A stretch of 64,000 nucleotides of DNA from Mycobacterium sp. IS-1590 (GCF_001500025.1 NZ_LQIW01000023.1:62001-126000); one strand, 5' to 3'. Positions 16,754 through 25,984 are shown, numbered from the stretch's first letter. Program-made: numbers and translations. The notes: generated by a model not told the origin, from the letters alone.

Positions 16754-17863
16754 ATGATCAACTTCTCCAATGTCACCAAGCGGTATCCGGACGGCACCGT
16801 CGCGGTCGACGACCTCACCCTCGAGGTGCCCGAGGCGACGCTGACCGTCTTCGTCGGCCCCTCGGGCTGCGGCAAGACGACGTCCATGCGGATGATCAAC
16901 CGGATGATCGAGCCCACTTCGGGCACCCTGACCGTCGATGGACGCGATGTCACCAAGGTGGATGCGGTCAAACTGAGGCTCGGCATCGGTTACGTGATCC
17001 AGAGCGCGGGGCTCATGCCGCACCTGCGGGTGGTCGACAATGTCGCCACCGTCCCGGTGCTGCGGGGCGAATCCCGGCGCAGCGCACGGCGATCCGCGCT
17101 GGAGGTGATGGAACGTGTGGGCCTGGACGTCAAGTTGGCCGACCGCTATCCGGCGCAACTGTCCGGCGGCCAACAGCAGCGTGTCGGTGTGGCGCGCGCG
17201 CTGGCGGGTGACCCGCCGATCATGTTGATGGACGAGCCGTTCAGCGCCGTCGATCCCGTCGTGCGTGAAGACCTGCAGGCCGAGATCGCCCGCCTGCAAA
17301 GCGAACTGCGCAAGACCATCGTCTTCGTCACCCACGACATCGACGAGGCGGTCAAGCTCGGCGATCGCGTCGCGGTGTTCGGCCGCGGCGGGGTGCTGCA
17401 GCAGTACGGCGAACCTGCGTTCGTTCTGTCCAATCCCGCCAACGAGGAGGTGGCGGCGTTCGTCGGCGCCGATCGTGGATACCGCGGCCTGCAGTTCTTC
17501 CACGCGTCGGGACTTCCGCTGCACGACATCGGTCACGTCGACGAGGCCGAAGTCGAAGCGCTGGAGTTGGGCTCCGGCGACTGGAAACTGGTCACCAAGG
17601 ACGACCGGAAACCGTATGCGTGGATCAACGCCGACGGTGTGGCCCTGCGCCGCACCGGAAAGTCGCTCTACGACAGCACCATCGGCGGTGGTTCCCTGTT
17701 CCGGCCGGACGGGACGCTGCGCAATGCGCTCGACGCCGCGCTGTCCTCGCCGAGCGGACTGGGGGTCGCCGTGGACGACGACGGACGGCTGATCGGCGGG
17801 GTCCGGGCCGACGACGTGCTGGCCGAACTCGACAAGCAGCGCCGGGTCCCGGAGCTGGGCTAG
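16754..17863 (+). CDS. proV: Osmolyte ABC importer ATPase ProV
   Basis: A 369-residue ABC ATPase: Walker A GPSGCGKTTSMRMINR (about 33-48), signature LSGGQQQRVGVARALAG and Walker B IMLMDEPFSAVDP. About 120 residues beyond residue 250 form a CBS-like region, as in OpuA/ProV, which senses ionic strength in relatives. It powers uptake through ProW and ProZ. It lies 10 bases after proX and 3 bases before proW. Confidence 0.94.
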   Translation: MINFSNVTKRYPDGTVAVDDLTLEVPEATLTVFVGPSGCGKTTSMRMINRMIEPTSGTLTVDGRDVTKVDAVKLRLGIGYVIQSAGLMPHLRVVDNVATVPVLRGESRRSARRSALEVMERVGLDVKLADRYPAQLSGGQQQRVGVARALAGDPPIMLMDEPFSAVDPVVREDLQAEIARLQSELRKTIVFVTHDIDEAVKLGDRVAVFGRGGVLQQYGEPAFVLSNPANEEVAAFVGADRGYRGLQFFHASGLPLHDIGHVDEAEVEALELGSGDWKLVTKDDRKPYAWINADGVALRRTGKSLYDSTIGGGSLFRPDGTLRNALDAALSSPSGLGVAVDDDGRLIGGVRADDVLAELDKQRRVPELG

Positions 17864-17866
17864 CCG

Positions 17867-18541
17867 ATGCGGTATCTGCTCACGCACCTCGACGACCTCT
17901 GGGCGCTGACCGTCATCCATCTGCGCCTGTCGCTGGTTCCGATCGTGCTCGGACTCGTCATCGCCGTTCCGGTGGGCGCGGCGATCCAGCGCACCACCGC
18001 GGTGCGGCGTTTGACGACGATCACCGCCAGCATCGTGTTCACCATCCCGTCGCTGGCGTTGTTCGTGATCCTGCCGCTGATCATCCCCACGCGAATCCTC
18101 GACGAAGCCAACGTGATCGTGGCGCTGACGCTCTACACCGTCGCCCTGCTGGTGCGCGCGGTGCCCGAGGCGCTGGACGCGGTGTCGCCGACAGTCCTCG
18201 ACGCCGCGACCGCGGTCGGATACCCACCGCTGACCCGGATGGTGAAAGTGGAACTGCCGCTGGCTGTTCCGGTCCTGATCGCCAGCCTGCGCGTGGTCGC
18301 CGTCACCAACATCTCGATGGTCTCGGTCGGATCGGTGATCGGCATCGGCGGGCTGGGCACCTGGTTCACCGAGGGCTACCAGGCCAACAAGAGCGACCAG
18401 ATCATCGCCGGCATCATCGCGATCTTCGTGCTCGCGATCGTCATCGACACCCTCATCATGCTCATCGGTAAGGCGCTCACACCGTGGACGCGAGCGACCC
18501 GCGGGGTGTCGGTGTGGCGCAGGCTCAAGGCGGCGTCGTGA
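17867..18541 (+). CDS. proW: Osmolyte ABC importer permease ProW
   Basis: A 224-residue inner-membrane permease with about five membrane segments and the EAA-like motif LDAATAVGYPPLTRMVKVELPLA-type loop (about 115-137). It pairs with ProZ to form the channel for ProX-delivered solute. It overlaps proZ by four bases, indicating coupled translation. Confidence 0.92.
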   Translation: MRYLLTHLDDLWALTVIHLRLSLVPIVLGLVIAVPVGAAIQRTTAVRRLTTITASIVFTIPSLALFVILPLIIPTRILDEANVIVALTLYTVALLVRAVPEALDAVSPTVLDAATAVGYPPLTRMVKVELPLAVPVLIASLRVVAVTNISMVSVGSVIGIGGLGTWFTEGYQANKSDQIIAGIIAIFVLAIVIDTLIMLIGKALTPWTRATRGVSVWRRLKAAS

Positions 18542-19350
18542 CGGGGCCGATGGGGTTCCTCCAGGAGGCGCTGTCCTACCTGATGACCGCGGTCAACTGG
18601 GGAGGGCCCGCGGGGCTGCTCGCCCGGACCTTCGAACACCTCGAGTACACGGTGGTCGCGCTGTTCTTCTCGGCGCTCATCGCGATTCCGGTCGGGATGC
18701 TCATCGGCCACACCGGGCGCGGAACGTTCCTCGTCGTCACCGGGGTCAACGCACTGCGCGCGCTGCCCACGCTCGGTGTGCTTCTGCTCGGCGTGCTGCT
18801 GTGGGGGCTCGGGCTGGTACCGCCGACCGTCGCGCTCATGCTGCTGGGCATTCCGCCGCTGCTGGCGGGCACCTATGCCGGCATCGCCAACGTGGACCGC
18901 ACGGTCGTCGACGCCGCCCGCTCGATGGGCATGACCGAACGACGCATCCTGCTGCGGGTGGAGACGCCGATCGCGACGCCGTTGATCCTGGGCGGGCTGC
19001 GGACGGCCACGTTGCAGATCGTGGCCACCGCGACCGTCGCCGCGTACGCCAGCCTCGGCGGGCTGGGCCGCTATCTGATCGACGGCATCAAGGTGCGCCA
19101 GTTCCATCTGGCGTTGGTCGGCGCGCTGATGGTGACGGCGCTGGCGTTGCTGCTCGACGCCGCGCTCGCGTTCGCGGTGTGGGCCTCGGTGCCGGGAACC
19201 GGGCGGCTGCGCGGTCGGCGACGCATGCCCCAACCGTTCCTCGGTGACGAAGTCGCTCTCGAATCCCGTCCCCCCGCAACAGCACAGCGCGCCCGAAAAA
19301 GCAACGGCGGAGCACGTTACGAACGAGGGGACCCTTCGCCTACGGTATAG
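18538..19350 (+). CDS. proZ: Osmolyte ABC importer permease ProZ
   Basis: A 270-residue permease with about six membrane segments. The EAA loop runs through DAARSMGMTERRILLRVETP. The GTG at 18538 is chosen because it overlaps the proW stop. The C-terminal tail of about 50 residues beyond the last segment is basic and low-complexity (RLRGRRRMPQP and on to the end), longer than in most homologues. Completes the proXVWZ importer. Confidence 0.92.
   Translation: MTGPMGFLQEALSYLMTAVNWGGPAGLLARTFEHLEYTVVALFFSALIAIPVGMLIGHTGRGTFLVVTGVNALRALPTLGVLLLGVLLWGLGLVPPTVALMLLGIPPLLAGTYAGIANVDRTVVDAARSMGMTERRILLRVETPIATPLILGGLRTATLQIVATATVAAYASLGGLGRYLIDGIKVRQFHLALVGALMVTALALLLDAALAFAVWASVPGTGRLRGRRRMPQPFLGDEVALESRPPATAQRARKSNGGARYERGDPSPTV
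19341..19346 (+). promoter_or_regulatory. -10 hexamer of DUF1089 gene
   Basis: TACGGT lies 6 bases before the GTG at 19353, inside the end of proZ. It suggests this gene can be transcribed on its own. Confidence 0.4.
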
Positions 19351-19352
19351 GG

Positions 19353-19943
19353 GTGAGTGAAGCAGGCGGCTCCGAGAAGACATGGCCGGCGATCCTGACG
19401 TGGCGGGCGCACGACGTCCCGCGGATGGAATCGGTCCGGGTGCATGTGTCGGGCAACCGCATCAAGGCCTACGGCAGGATCGTGGCCGCCGCGACGCCGT
19501 CTCACCCGGCGTTCTCCGCTTCCTATGACTTGGTGACCGACGAGGCCGGCGGCACCAAACGGCTGTCCATGACCGTCACACTGGCCGAGCGGGAACGGCA
19601 ACTGTCGATCGCCCGCGACGAAGAGAACATGTGGCTGGTCCAGCAGCACACCGGAGAGTCACGCCGCGCCGCGTACGACGGCGCGCTGGACGTCGACGTC
19701 ATCTTCAGCCCGTTCTTCAACGCCCTGCCGATTCGGCGTACCGGGCTGTACCGACGGACCGACTCGATCAGCTGTCCGGTCGTGTACGTGCGACTGCCGG
19801 ACCTGTCGGTCGAGACGGCGGTGATCAGCTACAGCAGCGCCGAGGACGGCATCAAGCTGCATTCGCCGGTCGCAGACACCACGATCAGCGTCGACTCCGA
19901 CGGGTTCATCCTCGACTACCCAGGACTGGCAGAGCGGATCTGA
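19353..19943 (+). CDS. Putative glycolipid-binding (DUF1089) family protein
   Basis: A 196-residue soluble protein of the DUF1089/putative glycolipid-binding family. It is rich in beta strands, with typical segments [36 protein letters not shown] and SFR-free [13 protein letters not shown]. Such proteins are widespread in actinobacteria with no assigned chemistry. Its last 38 bases overlap the 3' end of the convergent tyrA gene. It follows proZ by 2 bases but also has its own -10 candidate. Confidence 0.78.
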   Translation: MSEAGGSEKTWPAILTWRAHDVPRMESVRVHVSGNRIKAYGRIVAAATPSHPAFSASYDLVTDEAGGTKRLSMTVTLAERERQLSIARDEENMWLVQQHTGESRRAAYDGALDVDVIFSPFFNALPIRRTGLYRRTDSISCPVVYVRLPDLSVETAVISYSSAEDGIKLHSPVADTTISVDSDGFILDYPGLAERI

Positions 19944-20865
19944 TCACCCCGCCGGCGCGGCCCGCCGCCGCCAGTTCCTCGCGCCACTGTTCTTCGCCGA
20001 CGACGATCGTGACGATCTCGGGCCTGCCGAAGTTGTCATAGCGAATGCGGGCGGCGTGCCCCGATTCGACGAGTTCGGTCAGCGGTTTGTGCGCGGCGAG
20101 CGCATCGCGGGCATTGGTGAGCAGTTCGAGCGTGTGATCCAGCACGGGCAGCAGTTCGTCGGCGTTGGCTTCGCACATCGCGCGCACCAGATCCGGCGCG
20201 GTGGCGGCCACCCGGGTGCCGTCGCGAAACGACCCGGCCGCCAGCGCGAACGCCAACGGCACCTCACCGGCAGTGGCGGCGAGCGCCTCGGCCAGCAGGT
20301 GGGGCAGATGAGAGATCGTCGCGGCGGCCGCATCGTGTTCGTCCGAGCGGGCGGGGACGACGACCGCGCCGCAGTCCAGCGCCAGATCCATGACCAGCGT
20401 CCAGACCTGCGGGTCGACGTGGTCGTCGACGCTGATGACCCACGGCGCGCCGACGAACAATCGAGCATTGCCCGCCGCCCAGCCCGAGTGTGCGGTGCCC
20501 GCCATCGGGTGGCCGCCGACGAATCGCTGCAGCAGTTCGTATGTCTGAACTTCTTGCAGCACAGCAGTTTTCACGCTTGTCACATCGGTCAGCGGGCAGT
20601 CCGGGGCCGTCTCGCGGATGTGGCCGAGCATCTGACCCAGGGCGGGCACCGGTACCGCCAGCACGATCAGCGCATTGTCGGCCGCCGCCCGCTTCAGCAC
20701 CGCGTCGAGATCCTCGGTGGCCTCGAACCCGTCGGCGGTCGCGGCCTGGACGCCTTCCATCGACCGGTTGTAGCCGAACACCTCGCGCCGGGCGGCCGCG
20801 GCGGCGCGCATGACCGAGCCGCCGATCAGCCCGAGGCCGAGCACGCAAACCGGTGTGTTGGTCAC
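19906..20865 (-). CDS. tyrA: Prephenate dehydrogenase
   Basis: A 319-residue TyrA. NAD-binding [13 protein letters not shown] is at the N-terminus and prephenate-binding regions include [13 protein letters not shown] and [15 protein letters not shown]. It oxidatively decarboxylates prephenate to 4-hydroxyphenylpyruvate for tyrosine synthesis. Its length ends near the catalytic and dimer domains, with about 40 extra C-terminal residues in place of a clear ACT domain. The start is a GTG at 20865. The 3' end overlaps the DUF1089 gene tail-to-tail, as in the Rv3754/Rv3755c arrangement. Confidence 0.92.
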   Translation of the reverse strand: MTNTPVCVLGLGLIGGSVMRAAAAARREVFGYNRSMEGVQAATADGFEATEDLDAVLKRAAADNALIVLAVPVPALGQMLGHIRETAPDCPLTDVTSVKTAVLQEVQTYELLQRFVGGHPMAGTAHSGWAAGNARLFVGAPWVISVDDHVDPQVWTLVMDLALDCGAVVVPARSDEHDAAAATISHLPHLLAEALAATAGEVPLAFALAAGSFRDGTRVAATAPDLVRAMCEANADELLPVLDHTLELLTNARDALAAHKPLTELVESGHAARIRYDNFGRPEIVTIVVGEEQWREELAAAGRAGGVIRSALPVLGSRG

Positions 20866-20930
20866 CGGTCAAGGTTGGCACATCTCGTGCCGTCCACCGA
20901 CGTCAGGTTGGGCGGCGAAAATCTGAAAAA

Positions 20931-20988
20931 AGGCGGTGAGGGACATGGAGAAGGGCGGTGAGGACATGCGAAGGACATGGAAAAGGGC
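20931..20988 (+). repeat. Short direct repeats upstream of tRNA deaminase operon
   Basis: Imperfect repeats of GGCGGTGAGGGACATGG and GGACATGGAAAAGGGC lie in the intergenic space between tyrA and the next operon. Purine-rich, with several ATG triplets. No function assigned. Confidence 0.5.
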
Positions 20989-21014
20989 AAGGTCGGCGAC
21001 TACCGTAGGCCGAC

Positions 21015-21536
21015 ATGGGAGCACAGCGTGCACAAGCGCGGGAGCAGTCCACGGACACTCCCGACGGCTTCGGCGTTGCTGTCGTCCGTGAGGACGGCAA
21101 GTGGCGATGCGCTCCCATGCGCAAGGCGGCGCTGACCAGCCTCGCCGACGCCGAACGGGAGCTACGCGAAATCCGCAGCGCGGGAGCGGTGTTCGGGCTG
21201 CTGGATATCGACGACGAGTTCTTCGTGATCGTGCGCCCCGCCCCCTCCGGGGCACGGCTGTTCCTGTCGGACGCCACGGCCGCACTGGATTACGACATCG
21301 CCGCCGAGGCGTTGGAGATGCTCGACGCCGACATCGAGCCCGAGGAACTCGAGGAGGCCGAACCGTTCGAGGAGGGCGATCTGGGCCTGCTCTCCGACAT
21401 CGGGTTGCCCGAGGCCGTGCTCGGCGTCATTCTCGACGAATCCGACCTCTACGCCGACGAACAGCTCGGCCGGATCGCCCGCGAGATGGGCTTCGCCGAC
21501 GAGTTGTCGGCCGTACTCGACCGTATGGGTCGGTGA
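21015..21536 (+). CDS. tRNA adenosine deaminase-associated protein
   Basis: A 173-residue acidic protein with a putative nucleic-acid or partner-binding N-terminus (AVVREDGKWRCAPMRKAAL) and a strongly acidic C-terminal half (EPEELEEAEPFEEGDLG, about residues 110-130). It overlaps tadA by four bases, and the pairing is conserved in actinobacteria, where it is named a TadA-associated protein. It probably assists TadA, but no mechanism is known. A TACCGT hexamer sits 8 bases before the ATG. Confidence 0.82.
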   Translation: MGAQRAQAREQSTDTPDGFGVAVVREDGKWRCAPMRKAALTSLADAERELREIRSAGAVFGLLDIDDEFFVIVRPAPSGARLFLSDATAALDYDIAAEALEMLDADIEPEELEEAEPFEEGDLGLLSDIGLPEAVLGVILDESDLYADEQLGRIAREMGFADELSAVLDRMGR

Positions 21537-21988
21537 CCCCCGACGACGAAACGCTGATCCGCGCCGCGCTCGAGGCCGCTGCGGCCGCGGGGCCCCGGGA
21601 CGTGCCGATCGGCGCCGTCGTCGTCGCGGCCGACGGCACCGAGCTGGCCCGCGCGGCCAACGCGCGCGAAACGCTCGGCGACCCCACCGCCCACGCCGAG
21701 ATCCTCGCGATCCGGGCCGCCGCCACTGTGCTCGGCGACGGCTGGCGGTTGGAGGGGACCACGCTGGCGGTCACCGTCGAACCCTGCACCATGTGTGCGG
21801 GTGCGCTGGTGATGGCGCGCGTCGCGCGGGTGGTGTTCGGCGCCTGGGAACCCAAGACCGGGGCGGTCGGATCGCTGTGGGATGTGGTGCGCGACCGGCG
21901 GCTGACGCACCGCCCGCAGGTGCGCGGCGGTGTGCTGGCCGACGTGTGCGCGGCGCCGCTGGAAGCGTTCTTCTCCCGCCAGCGCTGA
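21533..21988 (+). CDS. tadA: tRNA-specific adenosine deaminase TadA
   Basis: A 151-residue zinc deaminase: HAE (His54, Glu56) and PCTMC (Cys85, Cys88) bind zinc and protonate the substrate. It converts A34 to inosine in tRNA-Arg(ACG), whose gene is at 9218-9290 in this window. The GTG start overlaps the stop of the associated protein. The motif GAWEPKTGAVGSLWDV is typical of TadA and distinguishes it from guanine or cytidine deaminases. Confidence 0.92.
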   Translation: MTPDDETLIRAALEAAAAAGPRDVPIGAVVVAADGTELARAANARETLGDPTAHAEILAIRAAATVLGDGWRLEGTTLAVTVEPCTMCAGALVMARVARVVFGAWEPKTGAVGSLWDVVRDRRLTHRPQVRGGVLADVCAAPLEAFFSRQR

Positions 21989-21999
21989 CGTTTGTTCCT

Positions 22000-22062
22000 T
22001 CGCGAGACGTACAACCGGGTCGCGGTCGACCTGAGTTCACGACCCTGGTGTAACTCTCGCGA
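22000..22062. terminator. Inverted repeat after tadA (dispersed family, copy 2)
   Basis: Arms 22000-22022 and 22040-22062 match at 19 of 23 positions. The arm begins TCGCGAGA and ends CGGGTCG/CAGGGTCG, as in the copy at 7417-7479. Likely a terminator for tadA. Confidence 0.55.
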
Positions 22063-22125
22063 ACAGAAGGCGCTCGCCCCGCAGCGATTGGAGTAGACAG
22101 GTGCCCGCCCGGTAAGCTGCCACAC

Positions 22126-22213
22126 GGTGGCGTGTCCGAGCGGCCTAAGGAGCACGCCTCGAAAGCGTGTGACGGGTAACCCCCGTCCGAGGGTTCAAAT
22201 CCCTCCGCCACCG
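22126..22213 (+). tRNA. tRNA-Ser (anticodon CGA)
   Basis: Acceptor arms GGTGGCG (22126-22132) and CGCCACC (22206-22212) pair. The loop CTCGAAA gives CGA. Long variable arm and TTCAAATC T loop are present. Its acceptor stem is identical to that of tRNA-Ser(TGA) at 779. Confidence 0.95.
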
Positions 22214-22300
22214 CCACAACGATTCAGGCACTATTGTCAGGATCTGTCACTGAAGCAGAGGTCGAGGCGACCGCGGTGACCAAACCGAGAGAATTGGTAT

Positions 22301-23512
22301 ATGCGCGCGCTTCATGACCAGGACCCCTGGGCCTCGACCGGAGGTGCCGCCGCGCTGCGCCCGTTTTCGGTGCTGCTCATCGAGGACGACCGCGGCGACG
22401 CCATCCTGGTCGAGGAGTTGATCGCCGACGCCGACGCGAAGATCAACGTCATCTGGGCGGCATCCATGGAGGACGCCGAACAGCATCTGGAGGTCTCCCG
22501 CCCCGACTGCGTGCTGCTCGATCTGAACCTCCCCGACGCCGACGGCATCAAGGCCCTCGACCGCGTCGCCCGGCGCGACATCACCATGCCCATCGTCGTG
22601 CTGACCGGCCTCAACGACGAGCACTTCGGCATCTCCGCCGTCGCCGCCGGCGCCCAGGACTACCTCGTCAAGGGCCGCGTCGAGCCCGAGACCCTGCGCC
22701 GCGCGCTGCTCTACGCCGTGGAACGCAAACGCGCCGAGCTGACGTCGGTGGAGCTGCACGCCAGCGAGCTGCGGGCCATGGAGAACGCCCGCCTCGAGCG
22801 TGGCCTGCTGCCGTCGCCGCTGCTGCTGGAACAACCCGGGGTGGACATCGTCGCCGAGTACCGGCCCAGCCGGCAGCATGCGCTGCTCGGCGGCGACTTC
22901 TACGACTTCGTGCAGACACCCGACCGCACCGTGCACGTCATGGTCGGCGACGTGGCCGGGCACGGACCCGACGAGGCCGCACTCGGCGTGGCGCTGCGGA
23001 TCGGCTGGCGCGCGCTGACGTTCGCCGGGCTGCGCGGCAACGAACGCATGCGCCAGCTGGAACGGATCCTGAGCACCGAACGCCCGGGATCGAGCATCTT
23101 CGCCACCGTGTGCAGCGTCGCGATGTCCACGGACAACCTCAGCTACAACGTCGTGTCCGCCGGCCATCCCGGCATGCTGCTGCACGGGGAGAACACCGTG
23201 GAGTGGCTGGAACCGCGGGTCGGCCCGGCGCTGGGCCTGTACGGACACGAGTGGCCACTGAACCTTTTCGAGTTGCCCCCGGGCTACGGGCTGGTGTTGC
23301 TGACCGACGGACTTTTCGAGGGTCGCTCGGGTCGCGGAACCGAACGCCTCGGCGAGGCCGGTCTCCTGGAAGTGGCGCGGGGCTACGCGCACCTGCCCGG
23401 CCGCGAGTTCGTCACCGCCCTGATCGACGACGTCGAGCGCCGCGCGCAGTCGGTGGGCGGTATCAGCGACGACATCGCCGTGGTGCGGGTGGAGCGGACG
23501 ATCACCGGATGA
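22301..23512 (+). CDS. Response regulator-PP2C phosphatase (RsbU-like)
   Basis: A 403-residue protein. A CheY receiver (about 20-140, phosphoacceptor Asp in VLLDLNLPD, acidic pocket in LLIEDDRGD) is fused to a PP2C/SpoIIE phosphatase (about 170-400; GGDFYDF, GDVAGHGPDEA, SAGHPGM, LLTDGLFEGR). Such proteins dephosphorylate STAS anti-anti-sigma factors when the receiver is phosphorylated. The next two genes, with four-base overlaps, encode the kinase and a second receiver, so this is a phosphorylation-controlled phosphatase module. Its STAS target is not in the window. Confidence 0.92.
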   Translation: MRALHDQDPWASTGGAAALRPFSVLLIEDDRGDAILVEELIADADAKINVIWAASMEDAEQHLEVSRPDCVLLDLNLPDADGIKALDRVARRDITMPIVVLTGLNDEHFGISAVAAGAQDYLVKGRVEPETLRRALLYAVERKRAELTSVELHASELRAMENARLERGLLPSPLLLEQPGVDIVAEYRPSRQHALLGGDFYDFVQTPDRTVHVMVGDVAGHGPDEAALGVALRIGWRALTFAGLRGNERMRQLERILSTERPGSSIFATVCSVAMSTDNLSYNVVSAGHPGMLLHGENTVEWLEPRVGPALGLYGHEWPLNLFELPPGYGLVLLTDGLFEGRSGRGTERLGEAGLLEVARGYAHLPGREFVTALIDDVERRAQSVGGISDDIAVVRVERTITG

Positions 23513-25080
23513 GGGGTCGCCTCACCGTCCAGGGCTGGCAGAACCTCGTGCTGTCCCTGATGGGCGTGGTGGTCATCGGCGGCGCGATCGTCGGTGCGTT
23601 GCTGTTGAACCGGACCGACGAGGTCTCGCGCGAGCTGAACCTCGGCATCCAACCGGCCCGGGTTGCGGCCTACCAGCTGCAGGCGGCCCTTCGCGACCAG
23701 GAGACGGCCGTCCGCGGTTATGCGATCGCCGCCGATCTGCAGTTCCTCGACCCCTACTTCGAAGGACAGGAGGTCGAAAACGACGCGGTGCGGCGGATCC
23801 GCGACGGAATCGGCCACCGACAGGAGCTCATCGGCGACCTGGAGGCGATCGAAAAGGCCGCGGCGCAGTGGCGCTCGACGTACGCGGACCCGCTGATCGC
23901 GTCGGTGACGCCCGGCGCGCCGAAGGTTCTGGACCCCACCACCGCCGAGCGGGGCAAGGAGGGGTTCGACGCGTTGCGCGTGCTCTTCGACGACCAGAAC
24001 CGCGACCTGGCACAGGCGCGTCAGGACGCCGTCGACGAGCTCGCCTCGGTGCAGACCTGGCGGGACACGCTGTTGATCACGATCGTCGTGGCGTTCTTCA
24101 TCGCGGGCATCGTGCTCGCGGTGTTGGTGCGCAAGGCCGTCACCCGGCCACTCGAGCAGCTCGCCGCCTCGTGCCGCAGGATCACCGAGGGCAACTTCGA
24201 CGAGAAGATCTCGGCGCGGGGTCCGCGCGACATCCAGGCGATCGCGTCGGATGTGGAGGACATGCGGCAGCGCATCGTCGACGAGTTGGCGGCGTCGCGA
24301 TCGGCCAGGGAGCAGCTCGGCGAGCAGGCACTGGAGCTGCAGCGGTCGAACGCCGAACTCGAACAGTTCGCGTACGTGGCATCACACGACCTGCAGGAGC
24401 CGCTGCGCAAGGTGGCATCGTTCTGTCAGCTGATCGAAAAGCGCTACGGCGACAAGCTCGACGAGCGCGGTGTCGAATACATCCGCTTCGCCGTCGACGG
24501 CGCCAAGCGTATGCAGGTGCTGATCAACGATCTGCTCACGTTCTCCCGCGTCGGCAGGCTCAGCTCGACCGAGGCAGACGTCGACCTCGATGCCGTGCTG
24601 GCCGATGCGATCGACAACGTGGCCACCTCCATCGAGGAGTCCGGTGCCGAGGTGGTCCGCACCGGAGAGCCGCTGCCCACCGTCAAGGGCGATCCGACGC
24701 TGCTGACGATGCTGTGGCAGAACCTGATCGGCAATGCGGTGAAGTTCCGCCGACCCGACGCCACGCCGCGAATCGTCATCGACTGCGCGGTCGGTGAGGG
24801 CGCCCGCGAGGGCGCGTGGCTTTTCACGGTCACCGACAACGGGATCGGCATTCCCGAGGAGTTCGCCGAGAAGGTCTTCGTGATCTTCCAGCGGCTGCAC
24901 GGCCGCGAGGTCTACACCGGAACGGGTATCGGCCTGGCACTGTGCAAGAAGATCGTCGAGCACCACGGCGGTAACATCTGGATCGACACCGGCCACACCG
25001 AGGGCACCAGGTTCCGCTTCACAATCCCCTGCGTCGTCGACGACCCCGTCACGGCGGAAATGGAAGGATCAACCGCATGA
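23509..25080 (+). CDS. Sensor histidine kinase with CHASE3-like domain
   Basis: A 523-residue kinase. A membrane segment (about 13-33) precedes a roughly 145-residue extracellular region with ETAVRGYAIAADLQFLDPY, typical of CHASE3 sensors. A second membrane segment (about 183-205) is followed by a HAMP domain, a coiled stretch, and HisKA with phosphoacceptor His in YVASHDLQEPLRKV. The ATPase follows (VTDNGIGIPEEFAEKVF and GTGIGLALCKKIVEHHGG). The C-terminal kinase is of the phytochrome-like class usually paired with small receivers such as the next gene. The signal is unknown. It overlaps both neighbours by four bases. Confidence 0.93.
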   Translation: MRGRLTVQGWQNLVLSLMGVVVIGGAIVGALLLNRTDEVSRELNLGIQPARVAAYQLQAALRDQETAVRGYAIAADLQFLDPYFEGQEVENDAVRRIRDGIGHRQELIGDLEAIEKAAAQWRSTYADPLIASVTPGAPKVLDPTTAERGKEGFDALRVLFDDQNRDLAQARQDAVDELASVQTWRDTLLITIVVAFFIAGIVLAVLVRKAVTRPLEQLAASCRRITEGNFDEKISARGPRDIQAIASDVEDMRQRIVDELAASRSAREQLGEQALELQRSNAELEQFAYVASHDLQEPLRKVASFCQLIEKRYGDKLDERGVEYIRFAVDGAKRMQVLINDLLTFSRVGRLSSTEADVDLDAVLADAIDNVATSIEESGAEVVRTGEPLPTVKGDPTLLTMLWQNLIGNAVKFRRPDATPRIVIDCAVGEGAREGAWLFTVTDNGIGIPEEFAEKVFVIFQRLHGREVYTGTGIGLALCKKIVEHHGGNIWIDTGHTEGTRFRFTIPCVVDDPVTAEMEGSTA

Positions 25081-25517
25081 CATTGGACGGCCGGGCGATC
25101 GACGTACTGCTCGTCGAGGATGACCCGGGTGACGAACTGATCACCCGAGAAGCGTTCGAGCACAACAAAATCAAGAACACCCTGCACGTCGCGCACGACG
25201 GTGAGGAAGGACTCGACTTCCTGTACCGCCGCGGCAAGTACGCCGACGCGCCGCGGCCCGACCTGATCCTGCTCGACCTGAACCTGCCGAAGTACGACGG
25301 CAGGCAGTTGCTCGAACAGATCAAATCCGACGCCGAACTCAGCCACATCCCCGTGGTGGTGCTCACGACGTCCTCGGCCGAGGAAGACATCCTGCGCAGC
25401 TACAAGTTGCACGCCAACGCGTATGTCACCAAGCCGGTGGATCTCGATCAGTTCATGAACGCGGTCCGGCAGATCGACGAGTTCTTCGTTCAGGTGGTTC
25501 GGCTACCCAATTCCTGA
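25077..25517 (+). CDS. Single-domain response regulator (Rcp1-like)
   Basis: A 146-residue stand-alone receiver: acidic LLVEDDPGDELI, phosphoacceptor Asp in LILLDLNLPKYDGRQLL, Thr/Ser in VVLTTSS and Lys in AYVTKPVD. With no output domain it probably relays phosphate to or from the upstream kinase or the receiver-phosphatase. Its last 28 bases overlap the 3' end of the opposite-strand RsbW-like gene. Confidence 0.92.
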   Translation: MTLDGRAIDVLLVEDDPGDELITREAFEHNKIKNTLHVAHDGEEGLDFLYRRGKYADAPRPDLILLDLNLPKYDGRQLLEQIKSDAELSHIPVVVLTTSSAEEDILRSYKLHANAYVTKPVDLDQFMNAVRQIDEFFVQVVRLPNS

Positions 25518-25984
25518 TCGCCGCGTCCGGGGTTCAACACGTCGAAGTCGATGCGAACGGTCGTGCCCGACGTCGTTTGCCTGACCTCCACGCCGTCGCC
25601 CAGTGCGCGGATGATCGGCAGGCCCCGCCCGCGGGTCGTCGGTTCCGTGCTCGGGGTTCGCCACTCGCCGTGGTCGGACACGCAGACCACGATCCGCCCG
25701 TGGTCGAGGGTCGCTTCGACCACCATCACACCGTCGGCCGCATTCCGGTAGGCGTGTTCGACGCAGTTGGTTGCTGCCTCGTTGACCGCGAGCACGATGT
25801 CGGCGCCGACGGTATCGGGCACGCCGATCGGTTCCATCCACCCGAGAAGTCTGCGGCGAACCAGTGCGAGTCGATCCGCGGTGGCCGGTACCTCGATTCT
25901 CAGCGGATCCGCCGGCCGCAGACGCACATCGATCACCACGCGAGTGGTTGTACCCCGCTTGCCCCGATTCCTCACGTATGCCAC
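25490..25984 (-). CDS. RsbW-like anti-sigma/serine kinase ATPase
   Basis: A protein of about 164 residues or less with a HATPase_c_2 domain: N-box LAVNEAATNCVEHAYRN, then VSDHGEWRTP and GRGLPIIRALGDGVEV. Such ATPases bind sigma factors and phosphorylate STAS antagonists. The GTG at 25984 may be too far upstream; an in-frame start near the VIDVRLRPAD stretch is possible. It faces the RsbU-kinase-regulator operon tail-to-tail, so the pieces of a partner-switching system lie together, without an adjacent STAS protein or sigma factor gene. Confidence 0.85.
   Translation of the reverse strand: MAYVRNRGKRGTTTRVVIDVRLRPADPLRIEVPATADRLALVRRRLLGWMEPIGVPDTVGADIVLAVNEAATNCVEHAYRNAADGVMVVEATLDHGRIVVCVSDHGEWRTPSTEPTTRGRGLPIIRALGDGVEVRQTTSGTTVRIDFDVLNPGRGDQELGSRTT

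Noticed and set aside
25490..25517. Frameshift in the response regulator because it overlaps the opposite gene
   Set aside because: Both frames are intact with complete motifs; the overlap is just the two 3' ends facing each other.
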